64,000 bases of DNA from Flavobacteriales bacterium UBA7878 (GCA_002501205.1 DLRW01000073.1:61441-125440); one strand, 5' to 3'. Positions 1-10,472 are shown, counted from the stretch's first letter. Numbers and translations: made by a program. The notes: generated by a model from the letters alone, not told the origin.

Positions 1-3000
1 CGGAACTCATCAAGCTACGGTATCTACGCCGTTTATACCCCTGGTATTGAAATCCATAAAAACTGGTTGCAAAACTTGGGTACTTATGGTATTTATATTT
101 CCAATGCCAACTCTACTTCTCAACCTCATGCTCGCAGATCAAATGTGACCAATAATATGGTGAGCGCCACCGGTAGTGGTGATGCCTTGTATTTGTCAGG
201 ATCTGATTCTATGAACATCTACTACAACACCTTGTATGCAGATGCGGATCAGGCTTTGTGGATTAACTCTACCAGTGATGATTACGATGTGCGAAACAAT
301 ATTCTGGTTTCAGCTAATGAAACTCCAGTAGACTTAGATGCCACCCCAGATGCTACCGACATTATGGATTACAACGTAATGTATAGTGAGAATGGTAGCG
401 ATATCATGGATGTGAGCACTTCTTCTTATGCAGATTTGGCCACTTTACAGGCAGCTGCCTTAGGAACAAACTTCAATACCAATTCTGTAGAAGGTGATCC
501 TTCATTTGTGGGTTCTCCTGACTTACACGTATTAGCCAGCACCGCAAATGATGTGGGTGTAGTAATCGCCGGAATTACTGATGACTTCGATGGCGATGCA
601 CGTTCAGGCTCTACCCCAGATATTGGTGCGGATGAGTTTAGCCCTGCATCTTGTTTACCTCCAACAGCAATGGCGGCGGCAAACATGACGGATCTTACAG
701 CCGATTTAAGCTGGACTCCTGGCGGAACAGAAACTACCTGGAATATTGAGTATGGACCTACCGGTTATACTCAAGGTGCAGGAACTACAGTTTCAGCCGT
801 AACCGCAAATCCTTATACCCTAACAGGTTTAAGTCCAAACACTACTTACGATTTCTACATTCAGTCTGACTGTGGTACCGGAACCAGTATCTATGTTTTC
901 GGAGCTACTTTCACCACTGCTTGTTCAGCTTTCAGCGCTCCATTTAGCGAGTCATTTGATGCGACTAGCATGCCTAGCTGCTGGTCTGCTTATGGATCAG
1001 ATCCCTGGTTATTTACCACAACCTGGCCTGCTTATGGTGCCGGTTCTGCTTCTGATCATACTGGTAATAGCGGATCATTTGCCGGTATTGACGGTTCAGG
1101 TGGTAGCGCTACCAGTGATGGTACTCTGGAGTCTCCATTAATTGATTTGACCGGTTTAACCTCAGCTCAATTAAGCTTTTATGTGTTTAGTGATAATACA
1201 AATGCTCCTGGCGACAATGCTACTTTAAACGTTGAGGTTTGGGATGGTTCAGTTTGGACTAATGAATTGAGCTATGCCGGTGATAATTCTTCATGGGTAG
1301 AGCAAACCGTAGACCTGAGCTCTTATTCAGGCACTATTAAGATTCGCTTTATCGTAGATCAAACCACCATGACGGGTAGTGCCTTCTACAATGATATTAT
1401 GATTGATGATATCAGCGTAGCCAATGCACCCAGTTGTATTGCTCCTAGTTCTTTAGGTTTAGACACTGTAGACCACGCAATGGCGGTGGTGTACTGGACT
1501 ACCGGAGGTGCTAGTGATTGGATCGTAGAATACGGACCAGCAGGCTTTAGCTTAGGTTCTGGAACTCAAATGATAGCGACCAATGATACCATTACCATTA
1601 GTGGATTGATGGCTTCTACCGCCTATGAGTTTTATGTTGCCGATAGTTGTGGACTAGGTAATATCAGTACCTATACCGGGCCTTTTGCCTTTAGTACAAC
1701 TGCTAACTGCCCCGCAACAGAAACCCTGCCTTATGCAGAGAACTTTGATGCAGGAATTGGCTGCTTTACTGCCATTGATGGTGGAGGTTCATCAGGTGAT
1801 ACCTGGGCTCACTCAACCAGTGGTTCTCAAAACCTGGATGGTACGGGCTATATGCGCGTTGATAGCGATGCCAATGGAAATGGAACGCACATGATTGAGA
1901 CCTTGGAGTCTCCAGTAATTGACGCTTCCAGTGTATCCAATTCACTCATCCTCGAGTTTGATCATTACTATCGTGCCCTTGGTGATTCTGCGACCGTTCA
2001 GGTTTACGATGGAGCCAATTGGGTAAATGTTGCTATTTATAAAAACTCCGCTGGCGGTTGGTCCAATCCAAGCCATGAAGTAATTGACGTTACCGCCTAT
2101 GCCAATGCTAATTTCCAGGTACGTTTCTTCTATGACGATGGTAACAACTGGGCTTGGTATTGGAACGTGGATAATTTCTCTGTGGAGGATAAGTGCTTAA
2201 CACAAAGCCTTCCTTATGTAGAGAACTTCGATTCCGGAGCAGGTTGTTTCAGCACTGTTGATGGCGGGGATGCTTCCGGTGATACCTGGGCTCCTGCATC
2301 AAGCGGATCTCAAGATTTAGACGGTACAGATTATATGCGTGTAGATAGCGATGCTAATGGCAACGGTACTTACATGCGCGAAGAATTAGTTTCTCCTAAG
2401 ATTGATGCGTCTGGTTTCACCGGAACCTTACTCCTGGAGTACGATCACTATTATCGTTCAATCGGTAGCGATACCGGTTTTGTAGATGTTTGGGATGGTA
2501 CGGCTTGGGTAAATGTGGCTATGTACACAGCGACTACTGGTGGCTGGTCTTCTCCTAGTCATGAGTCTATTGACATCTCAGCCTATGCTAATGCTGACTT
2601 ACAAGTTCGTTTTGATTATGACGATGGTGATACCTGGGCTTGGTACTGGAGCGTAGACAACTTCTCTGTAACCGATGTAGGCTGTTTAACTCCAAGTGCT
2701 TTAGGGGTTGATACCGTGGATCACTCCATGGCAGTGGTATACTGGACTACTGGTGGTGCCAATGATTGGATCGTGGAATACGGACCTGCTGGCTTTACTT
2801 TAGGAACCGGAACTCAGATCATTGCTAGCAATGACACCCTTACTATTACCGGACTTTCAGCCTCAACAGCTTATGAGTTTTATGTTGCCGATAGCTGTGG
2901 ATTAGCCGATGTTAGTGCTTTCGCAGGACCAATGGCCTTTAACACCACAGCAAATTGCCCTGCAGTTGAATCTTTGCCTTATGGTGAGAATTTTGATGCA

Positions 3001-6000
3001 GGAATTGGCTGCTTTACCGCTATTGATGCTGGAGGTGCCTCTGGTGATACTTGGGCACATACGGTAAGTTCTTCTCAGAATTTAGATGGAACAGGCTATA
3101 TGCGTGTGGATAGCGATGCCAATGGCAATGGTACCCATTTGATAGAAACCCTGGAGTCTCCTGTAATTGATGCTTCCACTGTTAATCAGTCTTTAATACT
3201 GGAGTTCGATCATTATTACCGTGCTTTAGGTGATTCTGCAACCGTTCAGGTTTACGATGGAACCAATTGGGTGAATGTGGCCGTTTATAAATCTTCAACC
3301 GGTGGATGGTCTAGCCCTAGCCACGAGGTTATTGATGTTACTGCTTATGCCAATGCGAACTTCCAGGTACGTTTCTTCTATGACGATGGTAACAGCTGGA
3401 CTTGGTATTGGAGTGTAGACAACTTCTCTGTAGAAGACAAGTGTTTAACTCAAAGCCTTCCTTATGCAGAGAACTTTGATACCGATCAAGGTTGCTTTAG
3501 CACTGTTGATGGCGGTGATGCCTCCGGTGACACCTGGGCACATACTACCAGTACTTCTCAGAACTTAGATGGAACAGGTTATATGCGTGTGGATAGTGAT
3601 GCCAATGGTAATGGAACCTATATGCGTGAGCAATTAGTGTCTCCGGTAATTGATGCATCCGGTTTCGCTGGAACTCTACTTCTGGAATATGATCACTACT
3701 ACCGTACCATCGTTGGTGATACCGGTTGGGTTGATGTTTGGGATGGAACAAGCTGGGTAAATGTGGCCATGTATACTGCCACTACTGGTGGTTGGTCTTC
3801 GCCTACTCATGAGTCCATTGATATCTCAGCTTATGCCAACGCCAACTTACAAGTACGTTTTGATTATGACGATGGAAACTCATGGGCTTGGTACTGGAGT
3901 GTAGATAATTTCTCCGTAACTGATGTAGGTTGTTTACCTCCAAGTGCATTAGGTGCTTTCAATGTGACTACCAATAGTGCAGAGGTGTTCTGGACTACCG
4001 GTGGCGCTAGCAACTGGCAAGTAGAATATGGTCCAGTAGGATTTAGCCCTGGTTCAGGAACCCTGGTTTCAGCTACTAATGATACGATCATGTTAACGGG
4101 TCTTCAAGTAGCAACCACCTATGACTTTTATGTAAGAGATAGTTGCGGTGCAACAGATCTTTCTGCTTGGGCCGGACCGGTAAACTTTACCACTCTCTGT
4201 GCTCCAATTAGCAGCTATCCATATATCGAAGACTTCGACAGTGGAATATTCCCTGCATGTTATAGTGAAACTACTACCAGTTCAGGAACCTACGTTTGGG
4301 GACCAGACGCCGGTGGTACAGGCTCCTCAGGTACAGGTCCAGCAGTGGATCATACAACAGGAACCGGAGTAGGTTACTATATGTATGTAGAAGCTTCTTC
4401 ACCAGCTGCTGCTGGTGATAGTGCCTTCCTGTATACTCCCGAGTTTGATATGACCTCTCTTACTAACCCTGAGGTGGTTTACTATTACCACATGTATGGA
4501 AATGATATCGTAAATCTGGACTTCCAGGCTTATGATCGTAGCTCCATGACATGGGTTAGCCTGAACAATATTGTTGGGGCACAGCAATTCAGTGATGTGG
4601 ATGCCTGGAAAGAAGCTCGCATTAATCTTGCAGCTTACACCACCGATACAGCTTTACAATTACGCTTCTTAAGCGTTCGTGGAGCTAGCTACGAAGGAGA
4701 TGCTGCGGTAGATGATCTCATCATTCGCGAAACTCCACCTTGTGTGGATCCAGCTAATTTGATGGTGCTTACCGCTTCCAGCAATAGTGTGACTCTTTCA
4801 TGGGATAGCGATACCAATATCGTAGCTTCTACGGTACAGTATGGTCCTTCCGGATTTATGTTAGGCAATGGCACAAATGCAATTGCTACTCCTGGCGGGT
4901 TTACCGTTACCGGATTGGCAGGAACTACTTGCTATGACTTCTATGTGAAGGATAGCTGTTCTGCCGGAACCAATTGGGTGGGTCCAGTTAGTGCATGTAC
5001 TATTGCTACTTGCTCTGTAAGCAGTATGCCAAGTGGTACTACTAACGACACTACAGATTGTGATGGTGGTCCTACTACCTTAATGGCAACTTCCAGTTCT
5101 AATAATGATCTGGTGTGGTTAACTAATGGTATGGTGCGTGAAACCGGCGATACTTATGTAACCGATTCAGTAGCCTTTACCACTGCCTTTGATGTAGCCG
5201 AGTATGTTACTACCAACCCTGTTCTGCATATAGGTCCTTTAACCAATATTGCAGCTTCCGGATTCGGAAACTTCTCTAATGGTCAGTGGATTACTGTAGA
5301 CGACACTATTCATATCGACAGTATGACGGTATTGCATCAAAATGATGTAGTGGCCTTCGCACAAATCTGGGATGCAAGCATTACCAACGTTATTCAACGT
5401 GGTGATACCTTCAGCACTCCAGCTGGTGTAACTGGTGATATGCGTGTACCAGTGAATATGGTGCTTACCCCAGGGGTGTACTTTATGAATGTAGACTTCC
5501 TTTCAGGTGCAGGTTCTTTATTCCGTGCTACTGATGGTGCTGCCTATCCTTATGATTTACCAGGATTGATGAGTATTGACTCAACTAACTTCTCGGCTCA
5601 AATCCGGATTTACTACACCTTCGATCTTACGGTAAGTAAGGCCTGTATCGGTGCTCCTACTCAAGCTATGGCAATTGTACCAGGTGCAAATGCCGGTATT
5701 TCTGATACCAGTCTGGTTTGCTCTAGCGACAATGCAGCCAACCTTGCAGCCTTCTTAGGGGTGCATGATAATGGCGGTACCTGGGTAGATAATGATGCCA
5801 CTGGTGCATTAACCGATAGTATCCTCGATGCTACTCAGTTAACTACGGGTAACACTTATCACTTTAGCTACATTCTTACAGGTGTTAACGGCTGCGCCGG
5901 AGATACTGCTGATGTATGGGCTGAGGTTGAAGCCGCTCCATTTGGAGGCGTAGATACCAGTTTAGCCCTATGTAGCGGAAGTGGAATTACCATCTTACGT

Positions 6001-6702
6001 AACTACTTAAGCGGAACCGCCTTCGGTGGAACTTGGGTAGACCTCGATGGATCTGGTGCACTGAATACCGGAACCGGTGTGTTTAACAGCAATAATGCTG
6101 CTGTTGGAACCTACCGTATTCTTTATGTACTGGCTGGCGTTGCCTGTCCTGCAGATACTACTATGTTAACCGTATCCGTAGATGCAGTTGTAAGTGCTGG
6201 TATGGATATCAGCGATACTGCTTGCGATGACGAGACCATGGTAGACCTAAGCACTTATCTTGATCCTGCGGCCACTGCTGGTGGTACCTGGACCGACTTA
6301 AGTGGTAGTGGTGCTCTAAGCGGAAATATCTTTGATGCGACAGCGGTAGCTAATATGTCTAGCTATAACTTCCAGTACAAAGTGAATTCTGCTTGTGGCG
6401 ATGATTCTGCTGCGGTAACCCTGTTCGTTGATGATTGCGATGTAAGTGTTCTTGAAATGCATACTGGTCTGATCAACATCTATCCAAACCCAACTACCGG
6501 TTTGATTAAGATCGATGATCAGAATGTACGCGGAACAATTAAGGTTGAAGTATACGCTGGAAATGGTCAGTTGATGATTTTCGAAGAATACGCCGAGAAT
6601 GAAGAAATCCGTTTGGATATCTCCAATTTCGCAACTGGTATTTACACCGTAAAAGTGAATTCAGCAGCCGGTATTGATGTGAAACGCATCATGAAGCACT
6701 AA
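1..6702 (+). CDS. Giant modular surface protein with T9SS type A sorting domain (5' end missing)
   Basis: The reading frame is open from base 1, so the true start lies upstream; 2233 codons are visible. Order of parts: a right-handed beta-helix end (visible residues 1-215, closing on a DFDGDARSGSTPDIGADEF segment), a fibronectin III-like domain, a jelly-roll/MAM-like domain, then FN3 and paired carbohydrate-binding-like modules in a large tandem duplication, another FN3, a further jelly-roll module, FN3, an Ig-like stretch, three repeats built on GGTWxD and GAL (from about residue 1915), and a C-terminal sorting domain starting at INIYPNPTTG and ending KRIMKH. The last element is the T9SS type A signal for secretion and surface attachment, so this is probably an exported adhesin or polysaccharide-binding protein. 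No catalytic motif was recognised. A strong terminator follows. Confidence 0.9.
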   Translation, partial: RNSSSYGIYAVYTPGIEIHKNWLQNLGTYGIYISNANSTSQPHARRSNVTNNMVSATGSGDALYLSGSDSMNIYYNTLYADADQALWINSTSDDYDVRNNILVSANETPVDLDATPDATDIMDYNVMYSENGSDIMDVSTSSYADLATLQAAALGTNFNTNSVEGDPSFVGSPDLHVLASTANDVGVVIAGITDDFDGDARSGSTPDIGADEFSPASCLPPTAMAAANMTDLTADLSWTPGGTETTWNIEYGPTGYTQGAGTTVSAVTANPYTLTGLSPNTTYDFYIQSDCGTGTSIYVFGATFTTACSAFSAPFSESFDATSMPSCWSAYGSDPWLFTTTWPAYGAGSASDHTGNSGSFAGIDGSGGSATSDGTLESPLIDLTGLTSAQLSFYVFSDNTNAPGDNATLNVEVWDGSVWTNELSYAGDNSSWVEQTVDLSSYSGTIKIRFIVDQTTMTGSAFYNDIMIDDISVANAPSCIAPSSLGLDTVDHAMAVVYWTTGGASDWIVEYGPAGFSLGSGTQMIATNDTITISGLMASTAYEFYVADSCGLGNISTYTGPFAFSTTANCPATETLPYAENFDAGIGCFTAIDGGGSSGDTWAHSTSGSQNLDGTGYMRVDSDANGNGTHMIETLESPVIDASSVSNSLILEFDHYYRALGDSATVQVYDGANWVNVAIYKNSAGGWSNPSHEVIDVTAYANANFQVRFFYDDGNNWAWYWNVDNFSVEDKCLTQSLPYVENFDSGAGCFSTVDGGDASGDTWAPASSGSQDLDGTDYMRVDSDANGNGTYMREELVSPKIDASGFTGTLLLEYDHYYRSIGSDTGFVDVWDGTAWVNVAMYTATTGGWSSPSHESIDISAYANADLQVRFDYDDGDTWAWYWSVDNFSVTDVGCLTPSALGVDTVDHSMAVVYWTTGGANDWIVEYGPAGFTLGTGTQIIASNDTLTITGLSASTAYEFYVADSCGLADVSAFAGPMAFNTTANCPAVESLPYGENFDAGIGCFTAIDAGGASGDTWAHTVSSSQNLDGTGYMRVDSDANGNGTHLIETLESPVIDASTVNQSLILEFDHYYRALGDSATVQVYDGTNWVNVAVYKSSTGGWSSPSHEVIDVTAYANANFQVRFFYDDGNSWTWYWSVDNFSVEDKCLTQSLPYAENFDTDQGCFSTVDGGDASGDTWAHTTSTSQNLDGTGYMRVDSDANGNGTYMREQLVSPVIDASGFAGTLLLEYDHYYRTIVGDTGWVDVWDGTSWVNVAMYTATTGGWSSPTHESIDISAYANANLQVRFDYDDGNSWAWYWSVDNFSVTDVGCLPPSALGAFNVTTNSAEVFWTTGGASNWQVEYGPVGFSPGSGTLVSATNDTIMLTGLQVATTYDFYVRDSCGATDLSAWAGPVNFTTLCAPISSYPYIEDFDSGIFPACYSETTTSSGTYVWGPDAGGTGSSGTGPAVDHTTGTGVGYYMYVEASSPAAAGDSAFLYTPEFDMTSLTNPEVVYYYHMYGNDIVNLDFQAYDRSSMTWVSLNNIVGAQQFSDVDAWKEARINLAAYTTDTALQLRFLSVRGASYEGDAAVDDLIIRETPPCVDPANLMVLTASSNSVTLSWDSDTNIVASTVQYGPSGFMLGNGTNAIATPGGFTVTGLAGTTCYDFYVKDSCSAGTNWVGPVSACTIATCSVSSMPSGTTNDTTDCDGGPTTLMATSSSNNDLVWLTNGMVRETGDTYVTDSVAFTTAFDVAEYVTTNPVLHIGPLTNIAASGFGNFSNGQWITVDDTIHIDSMTVLHQNDVVAFAQIWDASITNVIQRGDTFSTPAGVTGDMRVPVNMVLTPGVYFMNVDFLSGAGSLFRATDGAAYPYDLPGLMSIDSTNFSAQIRIYYTFDLTVSKACIGAPTQAMAIVPGANAGISDTSLVCSSDNAANLAAFLGVHDNGGTWVDNDATGALTDSILDATQLTTGNTYHFSYILTGVNGCAGDTADVWAEVEAAPFGGVDTSLALCSGSGITILRNYLSGTAFGGTWVDLDGSGALNTGTGVFNSNNAAVGTYRILYVLAGVACPADTTMLTVSVDAVVSAGMDISDTACDDETMVDLSTYLDPAATAGGTWTDLSGSGALSGNIFDATAVANMSSYNFQYKVNSACGDDSAAVTLFVDDCDVSVLEMHTGLINIYPNPTTGLIKIDDQNVRGTIKVEVYAGNGQLMIFEEYAENEEIRLDISNFATGIYTVKVNSAAGIDVKRIMKH
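1435..3930 (+). repeat. Tandem duplication of a 1248-nt coding unit (2 copies)
   Basis: Unit 1 is 1435-2682 and unit 2 is 2683-3930; both are exactly 1248 nt (416 codons). Each encodes FN3, module A (CFTAID... to VEDKCLTQSLPY) and module B (CFSTVDGGDASGDTW... to VDNFSVTDVGC). A resembles A' and B resembles B' far more than A resembles B, so an older A/B duplication was followed by a recent duplication of the whole block. A third FN3 begins at 3931. Confidence 0.9.
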
Positions 6703-6724
6703 GCTGAAGCTTAAATAAACCAAG

Positions 6725-6755
6725 AGCCCCGACCTATGTGTCGGGGCTTTTTTTT
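6725..6755 (+). terminator. Rho-independent terminator after the surface protein
   Basis: A perfect 9-bp stem, AGCCCCGAC with GTCGGGGCT, 6-nt loop, followed directly by an eight-T run. It starts 22 nt after the stop codon. Confidence 0.93.
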
Positions 6756-6840
6756 GCCCTAAACTCGAGTTCTAAAAGTTTTATTCTTGCTAAAAGATGA
6801 TTGTCAGCATCGAGAATTCTAAAACTAGGGCTCCTAAGCT

Positions 6841-6848
6841 TATATTTG
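6841..6848 (+). promoter_or_regulatory. Bacteroidota-type -7 box (TATATTTG) for the prolyl oligopeptidase
   Basis: Exact match to TAnnTTTG, 42 nt before the chosen ATG. No good -33 TTTG is visible upstream. Confidence 0.45.
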
Positions 6849-6890
6849 TGCGTACCGATTCTGACCCACCTATCAAAAAATCAAACTATT

Positions 6891-9074
6891 ATGAAGAAAG
6901 GACCATGGATCACGGGCCTGGCAATTGCCCTCTCAGTGGCCTGTACCGAAAAACCTAAGGAAAAGGAAGAAAGCATGAGTGCCGCACTGAATTATCCGGA
7001 AACCCGTAAAGACTCTACTGTAGATGATTATTTCGGGACTCAGGTGATGGACCCCTATCGTTGGTTGGAAGACGATCGCTCTCCCGAAACAGAAGCCTGG
7101 GTGAAAGCCGAAAACGAAGTGAGCTTCGGTTATCTGGAGACTATTCCTTACCGCGATGAGCTTAAAGAAAAGCTTACCGAATTATGGAACTACGAGAAAG
7201 TAGGGGCACCCTTCGAAGAAGGAGATTACACCTATTTCTATAAAAATAATGGCCTCCAAAATCAATATGTGGTTTACCGCTTTAAAACCGGTGAAGGCAA
7301 TATGGATAATGCGGAGGTATTCCTCGACCCTAACACCTTTGCTGAAGATGGTAGTACTTCCTTAGGGGGTATGAGCTTTACCAAAGATGGTAGCCTTTGT
7401 GCGTATCAAATTTCTGAGGGTGGTTCCGATTGGCGTAAGGTGATTATCATCGACGCCGCAACGAAAGAACAAATTGGTGATACCCTGGTAGACGTTAAAT
7501 TTTCAGGCTTAAGCTGGAGAGGCAATGAAGGTTTTTACTACAGCTCATACGACAAGCCGGTAAATGGTAGTCAGTTAACCGCCATGACCGACATGCACAA
7601 ACTATACTTCCACCGCTTAGAAACTCCTCAATCTGAAGATGAGTTGGTATTTGGTGGTGAGCGTATGAAGCGTCGTTATATCAGCGGATATGTAACCGAA
7701 GATGGAGCGTACTTAGTGATTTCAGCGGCAGAATCCACAACCGGAAACGAGTTGTACATCCAAAGATTAGATATACCCAATGCTGCTTTTAAATCCATTA
7801 TTACCGGATTCGATAGCGAGCAAGGAATCATCCATACCGATGGGGATATGATCTGGATCAAAACCAATCTCAATGCCCCTAATGGTCGAGTGGTGAAAAC
7901 GACATTTGAGGCCATGGATCCAGAGAACTGGGTTGATGTAATTCCCGAAACAGAGAACGTATTGAATATCGGTTCAGCAGGTGGTAAGTTCTTTGCTACT
8001 TATATGATAGATGCCGTTCACAAAGTATATCAATACAGTGTTGATGGACAGATGGAGCGCGAAATAGAGCTTCCAGGACCTGGTTCTGTGGGCGGCTTTG
8101 GTGGCAAATGGGAGGATAAAGAACTGTATTACAGCTTTACTTCTTATATCTATCCTGGAACAACCTTTAAATACAATATCGAAAGCGGTGCGTCTGAATT
8201 GTACCGTAAATCAGCGGTTAATTTCGATCCCGAACTATACGAATCCAAGCAAGTATTCTATACCTCGAAAGATGGTACCAAGGTGCCTATGATTATTACC
8301 TATAAGAAAGGTATCCAATTAGATGGTAGCAATCCAACCATGCTTTATGGATACGGTGGCTTTAATGTAAGCCTAACCCCATACTTCAGCACCAGCAATA
8401 TTGTTTGGTTACAACAAGGTGGTGTTTATGCCGTAGCTAACCTTCGCGGGGGTGGCGAGTATGGCGAAAAATGGCACGAGGCCGGTACCTTAATGAAGAA
8501 GCAAAATGTATTTGACGACTTCATTGCGGCTGGCGAATACCTGATTGCTCAGAAATACACTACTTCTGAAAAGCTGGCAATTTCCGGTGGCTCGAACGGT
8601 GGATTGCTGGTTGCAGCGACCATGACGCAGCGCCCCGATTTAATGGCAGTTGCCTTACCGGCGGTTGGTGTATTGGATATGCTCCGTTACCACAAGTTTA
8701 CCGCTGGGGCGGGATGGCATACCGATTACGGTACTGCTGATGACAGCCAGGAAATGTTCCAGTACTTATATGGTTACTCTCCATTACACAATGTAAAGGA
8801 AGGAGTGGAGTATCCTGCAACTATGGTAACCACCGGCGATCATGATGACCGTGTGGTGCCTGCACACAGCTTTAAGTTTGCCGCCGAATTGCAAGCCAAG
8901 TACTCCGGTTCCAGGCCGATGTTAATTCGTATTGAAACCAATGCGGGTCATGGTGCCGGAAAACCCACCGACAAGATTATCCAGGAACAAGTGGATAAAT
9001 GGGCATTTAGCCTTTACAATATGGGATATATGAGTTTACCTCAGCCTTACACAACAGAAACTGCAGCGCATTAA
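6891..9074 (+). CDS. Prolyl oligopeptidase family serine peptidase (S9A), lipoprotein
   Basis: 727 residues, close to the usual prolyl oligopeptidase size. The start at 6891 gives a lipoprotein signal with lipobox LSVAC (Cys18); the frame continues upstream but that part lacks signal-peptide character. The N-terminal half is the seven-bladed propeller region, the C-terminal part the alpha/beta hydrolase. Catalytic residues by family alignment: Ser568 in GGSNGG, Asp652 in GDHDDRVVP and His687 in NAGHGAGKP, with spacing like porcine enzyme 554/641/680. It should cleave after proline in short peptides, in the periplasm or at the outer membrane. Single gene between two terminators with its own -7 box. 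Confidence 0.93.
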   Translation: MKKGPWITGLAIALSVACTEKPKEKEESMSAALNYPETRKDSTVDDYFGTQVMDPYRWLEDDRSPETEAWVKAENEVSFGYLETIPYRDELKEKLTELWNYEKVGAPFEEGDYTYFYKNNGLQNQYVVYRFKTGEGNMDNAEVFLDPNTFAEDGSTSLGGMSFTKDGSLCAYQISEGGSDWRKVIIIDAATKEQIGDTLVDVKFSGLSWRGNEGFYYSSYDKPVNGSQLTAMTDMHKLYFHRLETPQSEDELVFGGERMKRRYISGYVTEDGAYLVISAAESTTGNELYIQRLDIPNAAFKSIITGFDSEQGIIHTDGDMIWIKTNLNAPNGRVVKTTFEAMDPENWVDVIPETENVLNIGSAGGKFFATYMIDAVHKVYQYSVDGQMEREIELPGPGSVGGFGGKWEDKELYYSFTSYIYPGTTFKYNIESGASELYRKSAVNFDPELYESKQVFYTSKDGTKVPMIITYKKGIQLDGSNPTMLYGYGGFNVSLTPYFSTSNIVWLQQGGVYAVANLRGGGEYGEKWHEAGTLMKKQNVFDDFIAAGEYLIAQKYTTSEKLAISGGSNGGLLVAATMTQRPDLMAVALPAVGVLDMLRYHKFTAGAGWHTDYGTADDSQEMFQYLYGYSPLHNVKEGVEYPATMVTTGDHDDRVVPAHSFKFAAELQAKYSGSRPMLIRIETNAGHGAGKPTDKIIQEQVDKWAFSLYNMGYMSLPQPYTTETAAH

Positions 9075-9092
9075 TTTGTGTCTTGTTATTTG

Positions 9093-9131
9093 AAAGCGCC
9101 CGGTTGCTATGCAGCCGGGCGCTTTGCTTTT
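9093..9131 (+). terminator. Rho-independent terminator after the prolyl oligopeptidase
   Basis: An 11-bp stem, AAAGCGCCCGG with CCGGGCGCTTT, 11-nt loop, then a T-rich tail broken by GC. It starts 18 nt after the stop codon. Confidence 0.85.
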
Positions 9132-9176
9132 AAACCAATGCTTCTTTAAAGCTCAAGCCTTCCAGTTGTATTTTAC

Positions 9177-9420
9177 TTAGGATATAGTTAATTCAATGCT
9201 GAGGATTTCCTCTTCCTCAAAAGGATTTTCTAAAAGCCGAATGAAAGGAAAGAAATCCGCCACGGCCGCCTCATTTATAAGCGATTGACCTATTTCATTG
9301 ATAGAATGATGAGCAAGCCCAATTTTTGCGTTTTAATTGTGCAGGTAGATCTTCTAAGGCCTGACCCACCACCTTTCTGAATAAGCCTTATTGAAAAGAA
9401 CAACGCTCACATAATCATCG
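9177..9420 (-). pseudogene. Possible decayed gene remnant
   Basis: This otherwise gene-free stretch reads on the minus strand as protein-like text in successive frames: DDYVSVVLFNKAYSERWW, then EDLPAQLKRKNW, then IGLAHHSINEIGQSLINEAA running to EILSIELTIS and a stop at 9177-9179. The pieces are collinear, separated by stops or frame changes, and acidic/hydrophobic like a real domain. I do not recognise the family. It may be a pseudogene, or chance coding-like composition. Confidence 0.3.
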
Positions 9421-9449
9421 AAAAAAGCCTGATCATATCGATCAGGCTT
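9421..9449 (-). terminator. Rho-independent terminator of the fasciclin gene
   Basis: Minus-strand 10-bp stem AAGCCTGATC with GATCAGGCTT, 5-nt loop, followed on the minus strand by a run of six T. It lies 28 nt past the stop codon at 9477. Confidence 0.88.
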
Positions 9450-9476
9450 CACAAATTATAGTGGAATTAGGTAAAA

Positions 9477-10472
9477 TTATTCCGGTAAAAGCACTGCATC
9501 AATAAAGTGAACCACTCCATTGGTGCCAATCAAATCGCCTTGAACTAATACCGCATCTTCAGTAGCGTTATTATTGTCAATTAGCTTGATTTTGGCACCA
9601 ATATTCACAAAGAACTGGAATTTACCCCCCAGGCCATTATCTGCCAAAGTGGTGATATTTCCGGTTTGTAATTCTGAGCTCAAAATACCGGTGTTTGTGC
9701 CGTGGTAGAGAATAACATCAGCCAATTTATCGGTACCTAGAGAAGCTACTAATTCAAAGAGATTGGTCACATTGGGAGTTTGGTTAACCAGTGAATCGAA
9801 GGCCGCATTGCTGGGAGCAAAGATGCTGTAAGTCTGACTCTCATTGGCCAGTACGGTTTTGAGGTTTCCATCTGCCAAACCAATGGCGGCTTCAAAACTG
9901 CTATAGGACGGATTCACCTCAATTAAGCCGTAAACAGTCATGGGAAAGTTCACGGAGCTAATGGCGTGAATGGTTCCGTTATTGGCGTCGATATTGGCTT
10001 CTTGAACCTGTACGGTACCATTTAATTTGAGTTGAGCTCCTTTATCGAGATAGAGGTGCAAGCTGTCTTTCTCCGCATTAATGGCCAGGGTAGAATAATA
10101 GCCGCTTTGCAGTTTTACGGAAGTGTAATCGCCTCTTAAAAGGTGGTAGGCCAAAGCTTCTTTAAAGTCTTCCATGCCAATACCTTGAATAAGACCATCA
10201 AGATCTGAATAACCTTGATCCGTAATCCAGGCGGTAAAAGCGGCATCGGTAGGTGCGAAAACGGTGAAATTGCCATTGCTTTCCAGCATCGACTCCAGGC
10301 CGGTTCGTTTTAATCCATCCACCAAAATGCTAAAACGACTATCCGCAGAGAGGGTAGCGTTTAAGTTTTTACTTTGATTGTTGTTGTTCGAACCAGAGTC
10401 ATCATCATCCGAACAAGAGGCTAAGACTAAGCTTAGGCTGATTAATAAAATGCGAAAAACGGGAAATTTCAT
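9477..10472 (-). CDS. Two-domain fasciclin (FAS1) surface lipoprotein
   Basis: 331 residues from the ATG at 10472, chosen because it begins a clean lipoprotein signal with LASC (Cys20). Cys20 is followed by SDDDDS, which fits the S-(D/E)3 surface lipoprotein export signal described in Bacteroides, so the protein is probably displayed outside. FAS1 domain 1 covers about residues 35-170 (FTVFAPTDAAF; GTIHAISSVN) and FAS1 domain 2 about 177-331 (YSIFAPSNAAFDSL; GVVHFIDAVLLPE). FAS1 domains mediate adhesion or binding to matrix polymers. Monocistronic, with its own terminator, and divergent from cydAB. Confidence 0.93.
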   Translation of the reverse strand: MKFPVFRILLISLSLVLASCSDDDDSGSNNNNQSKNLNATLSADSRFSILVDGLKRTGLESMLESNGNFTVFAPTDAAFTAWITDQGYSDLDGLIQGIGMEDFKEALAYHLLRGDYTSVKLQSGYYSTLAINAEKDSLHLYLDKGAQLKLNGTVQVQEANIDANNGTIHAISSVNFPMTVYGLIEVNPSYSSFEAAIGLADGNLKTVLANESQTYSIFAPSNAAFDSLVNQTPNVTNLFELVASLGTDKLADVILYHGTNTGILSSELQTGNITTLADNGLGGKFQFFVNIGAKIKLIDNNNATEDAVLVQGDLIGTNGVVHFIDAVLLPE

